Positions 14,153 through 14,790 of a stretch of 14,790 bases of DNA are shown piece after piece. Positions within the stretch are counted from its first letter, which is position 1. Each line of letters starts with the position of its first letter. A program made the translations under genes and the position numbers. Source of the stretch: Euryarchaeota archaeon UBA91 (GTDB taxonomy: Archaea; Thermoplasmatota; Poseidoniia; Poseidoniales; Poseidoniaceae); assembly GCA_002499705.1 (NCBI GenBank), contig DAMU01000076.1, positions 1-14,790 on the forward strand. The letters are read 5' to 3'. The notes under the pieces were generated by a model that was given only the letters and a program-made list of their open reading frames with translations, was not told the DNA's origin and did not search any database.

Positions 14153-14512
14153 ATGGCGAAAATTAATTTTGATGAAAAGTTAACCAAATTTTCAGACCAC
14201 TGGTCGCCGCGAGTCATTGCTGAAATGAACGATTATCAATTCAAGTTGGTCAAAATTGAAGGTGAATTTGTCTGGCACAACCATGCTGATACCGATGAAG
14301 TCTTCATCGTCGTCAAAGGTTCGATGAACATTGAGATGGAGCACGAAACCATCACCCTTCACGAGGGTGAAATGTATGTTGTTCCAAAGGGTGTAACTCA
14401 CAAACCGTTTGCAGAAAACGAGTGCCACGTGATGTTGGTCGAGCCACGAAGCGTCATCAATACCGGAGAGCAAGAAGGCGAACTGACTGCAGAAAACGAC
14501 GTCTGGGTGTGA
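14153..14512 (+). CDS. Single-domain cupin protein
   Basis: A 119-residue protein of the small cupin type, a soluble beta-barrel that usually holds one metal ion. Both cupin motifs are clear. Motif 1 is GEFVWHNHADTDEVFIVVKG, with ligands His42, His44 and Glu49. Motif 2 is GEMYVVPKGVTHKPFAEN, with His83. The length is that of a lone cupin domain with no fused partner. MAKINFDEKL matches the N-terminus usual in this subgroup, which supports ATG 14153 rather than the TTG at 14147. The next gene starts four bases after its stop codon and codes for a Rieske oxygenase, so the two are probably co-transcribed. The cupin may be a dioxygenase, an isomerase or a binding protein in the same pathway; the sequence does not decide. 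Confidence 0.9.
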   Translation: MAKINFDEKLTKFSDHWSPRVIAEMNDYQFKLVKIEGEFVWHNHADTDEVFIVVKGSMNIEMEHETITLHEGEMYVVPKGVTHKPFAENECHVMLVEPRSVINTGEQEGELTAENDVWV

Positions 14513-14516
14513 GGTT

Positions 14517-14790
14517 ATGAGCGAGACGCTGATCGATGAAGACATTCGAAAAGCAAGAACGCTCCCCTCTCGGTTCTACACTGAACCTGAACAATTTAAT
14601 CGTTTGAAAAGCGTCTTTTCTGGGTGGCAATTTGCAGCACATCGCTCGGAATTAGAGGCACATACCATTCAACCACTCGAACATATTGAAGCCATCAATG
14701 GCGAATCGATGGTCTTGGTTCAAGGTGATGAAACTCGATGCATGTCAAACGTCTGTACCCATCGGGGTATGCGCTTAGCACTTGAGGCGT
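14517..14790 (+). CDS. Rieske non-heme iron oxygenase, catalytic subunit (N-terminal part, cut by window edge)
   Basis: Ninety-one codons of a Rieske oxygenase alpha-type subunit are visible. LPSRFYTEPEQF near residues 16-27 and SGWQFAAHRSEL near 35-46 are the usual N-terminal elements. They are followed by a beta stretch and the first cluster-binding half NVCTHRGMRL (Cys80 and His82), which ligates one iron of the [2Fe-2S] cluster. The second CxxH half and the catalytic iron domain lie beyond the right edge. Such enzymes use reductase-supplied electrons and O2 to hydroxylate or demethylate an organic substrate in the cytosol. The start at ATG 14517 follows GAGGTT, which partly overlaps the cupin stop, and the 4-bp gap indicates coupled translation. 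The substrate could be an aromatic compound, a betaine-like amine or another small molecule; the visible part does not tell. Confidence 0.85.
   Translation, partial: MSETLIDEDIRKARTLPSRFYTEPEQFNRLKSVFSGWQFAAHRSELEAHTIQPLEHIEAINGESMVLVQGDETRCMSNVCTHRGMRLALEA

Overview
The window looks like a piece of a marine euryarchaeal chromosome, most likely Marine Group II or a related Thermoplasmatota lineage (inference, moderate confidence). The reasons are: TATA-like AT boxes about 25-28 bp upstream of several start codons; occasional GGTGA-type ribosome binding sites; a lipobox lipoprotein; and a giant secreted protein with DxDGDGxGD calcium-type repeats, a C-terminal membrane span and a short tryptophan-rich cytosolic tail. 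No rRNA, tRNA, CRISPR array, transposase, integrase or phage gene was seen. Twelve protein genes are supported, one of them only 58 codons long and two cut by the window edges.

Left part (1-2540). A zinc-type ABC transporter binding lipoprotein (minus strand, running off the left edge) carries a His/Asp/Glu-rich metal loop built from 30-bp tandem repeats. Upstream of it lies a small DUF898-like membrane protein (minus) with an N-terminal tryptophan-rich motif. Next come a 58-residue two-span membrane peptide (plus) and a TSUP/TauE-type anion permease (minus), convergent across a hairpin region.

Middle (2688-5598, plus strand). Two unrecognised multi-span membrane proteins and an aldo/keto reductase are packed with 0-4 bp junctions and probably form one operon. 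A membrane protein with a DUF3592-like extracytoplasmic domain follows.

Right-centre (5605-14052, minus strand). Three consecutive genes make an envelope module: a signal-anchored secreted protein of unknown function (345 aa), a 1690-residue surface protein, and a 739-residue MMPL/RND-type exporter. This is the most interesting part of the window. The surface protein has a modular exterior (Ig-like, helical, acidic linker, PKD-like, calcium repeats), one membrane span and a cytosolic W-rich end resembling the N-terminus of the DUF898-like protein.

Right edge (14153-14790, plus strand). A one-domain cupin is followed 4 bp later by the start of a Rieske-type oxygenase subunit, cut by the window end.

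Functional calls for the ABC binding protein, TSUP permease, aldo/keto reductase, MMPL protein, cupin and Rieske protein rest on recognisable motifs. The surface module, the 232-aa and 130-aa membrane proteins and the 58-aa peptide have no function I can name.
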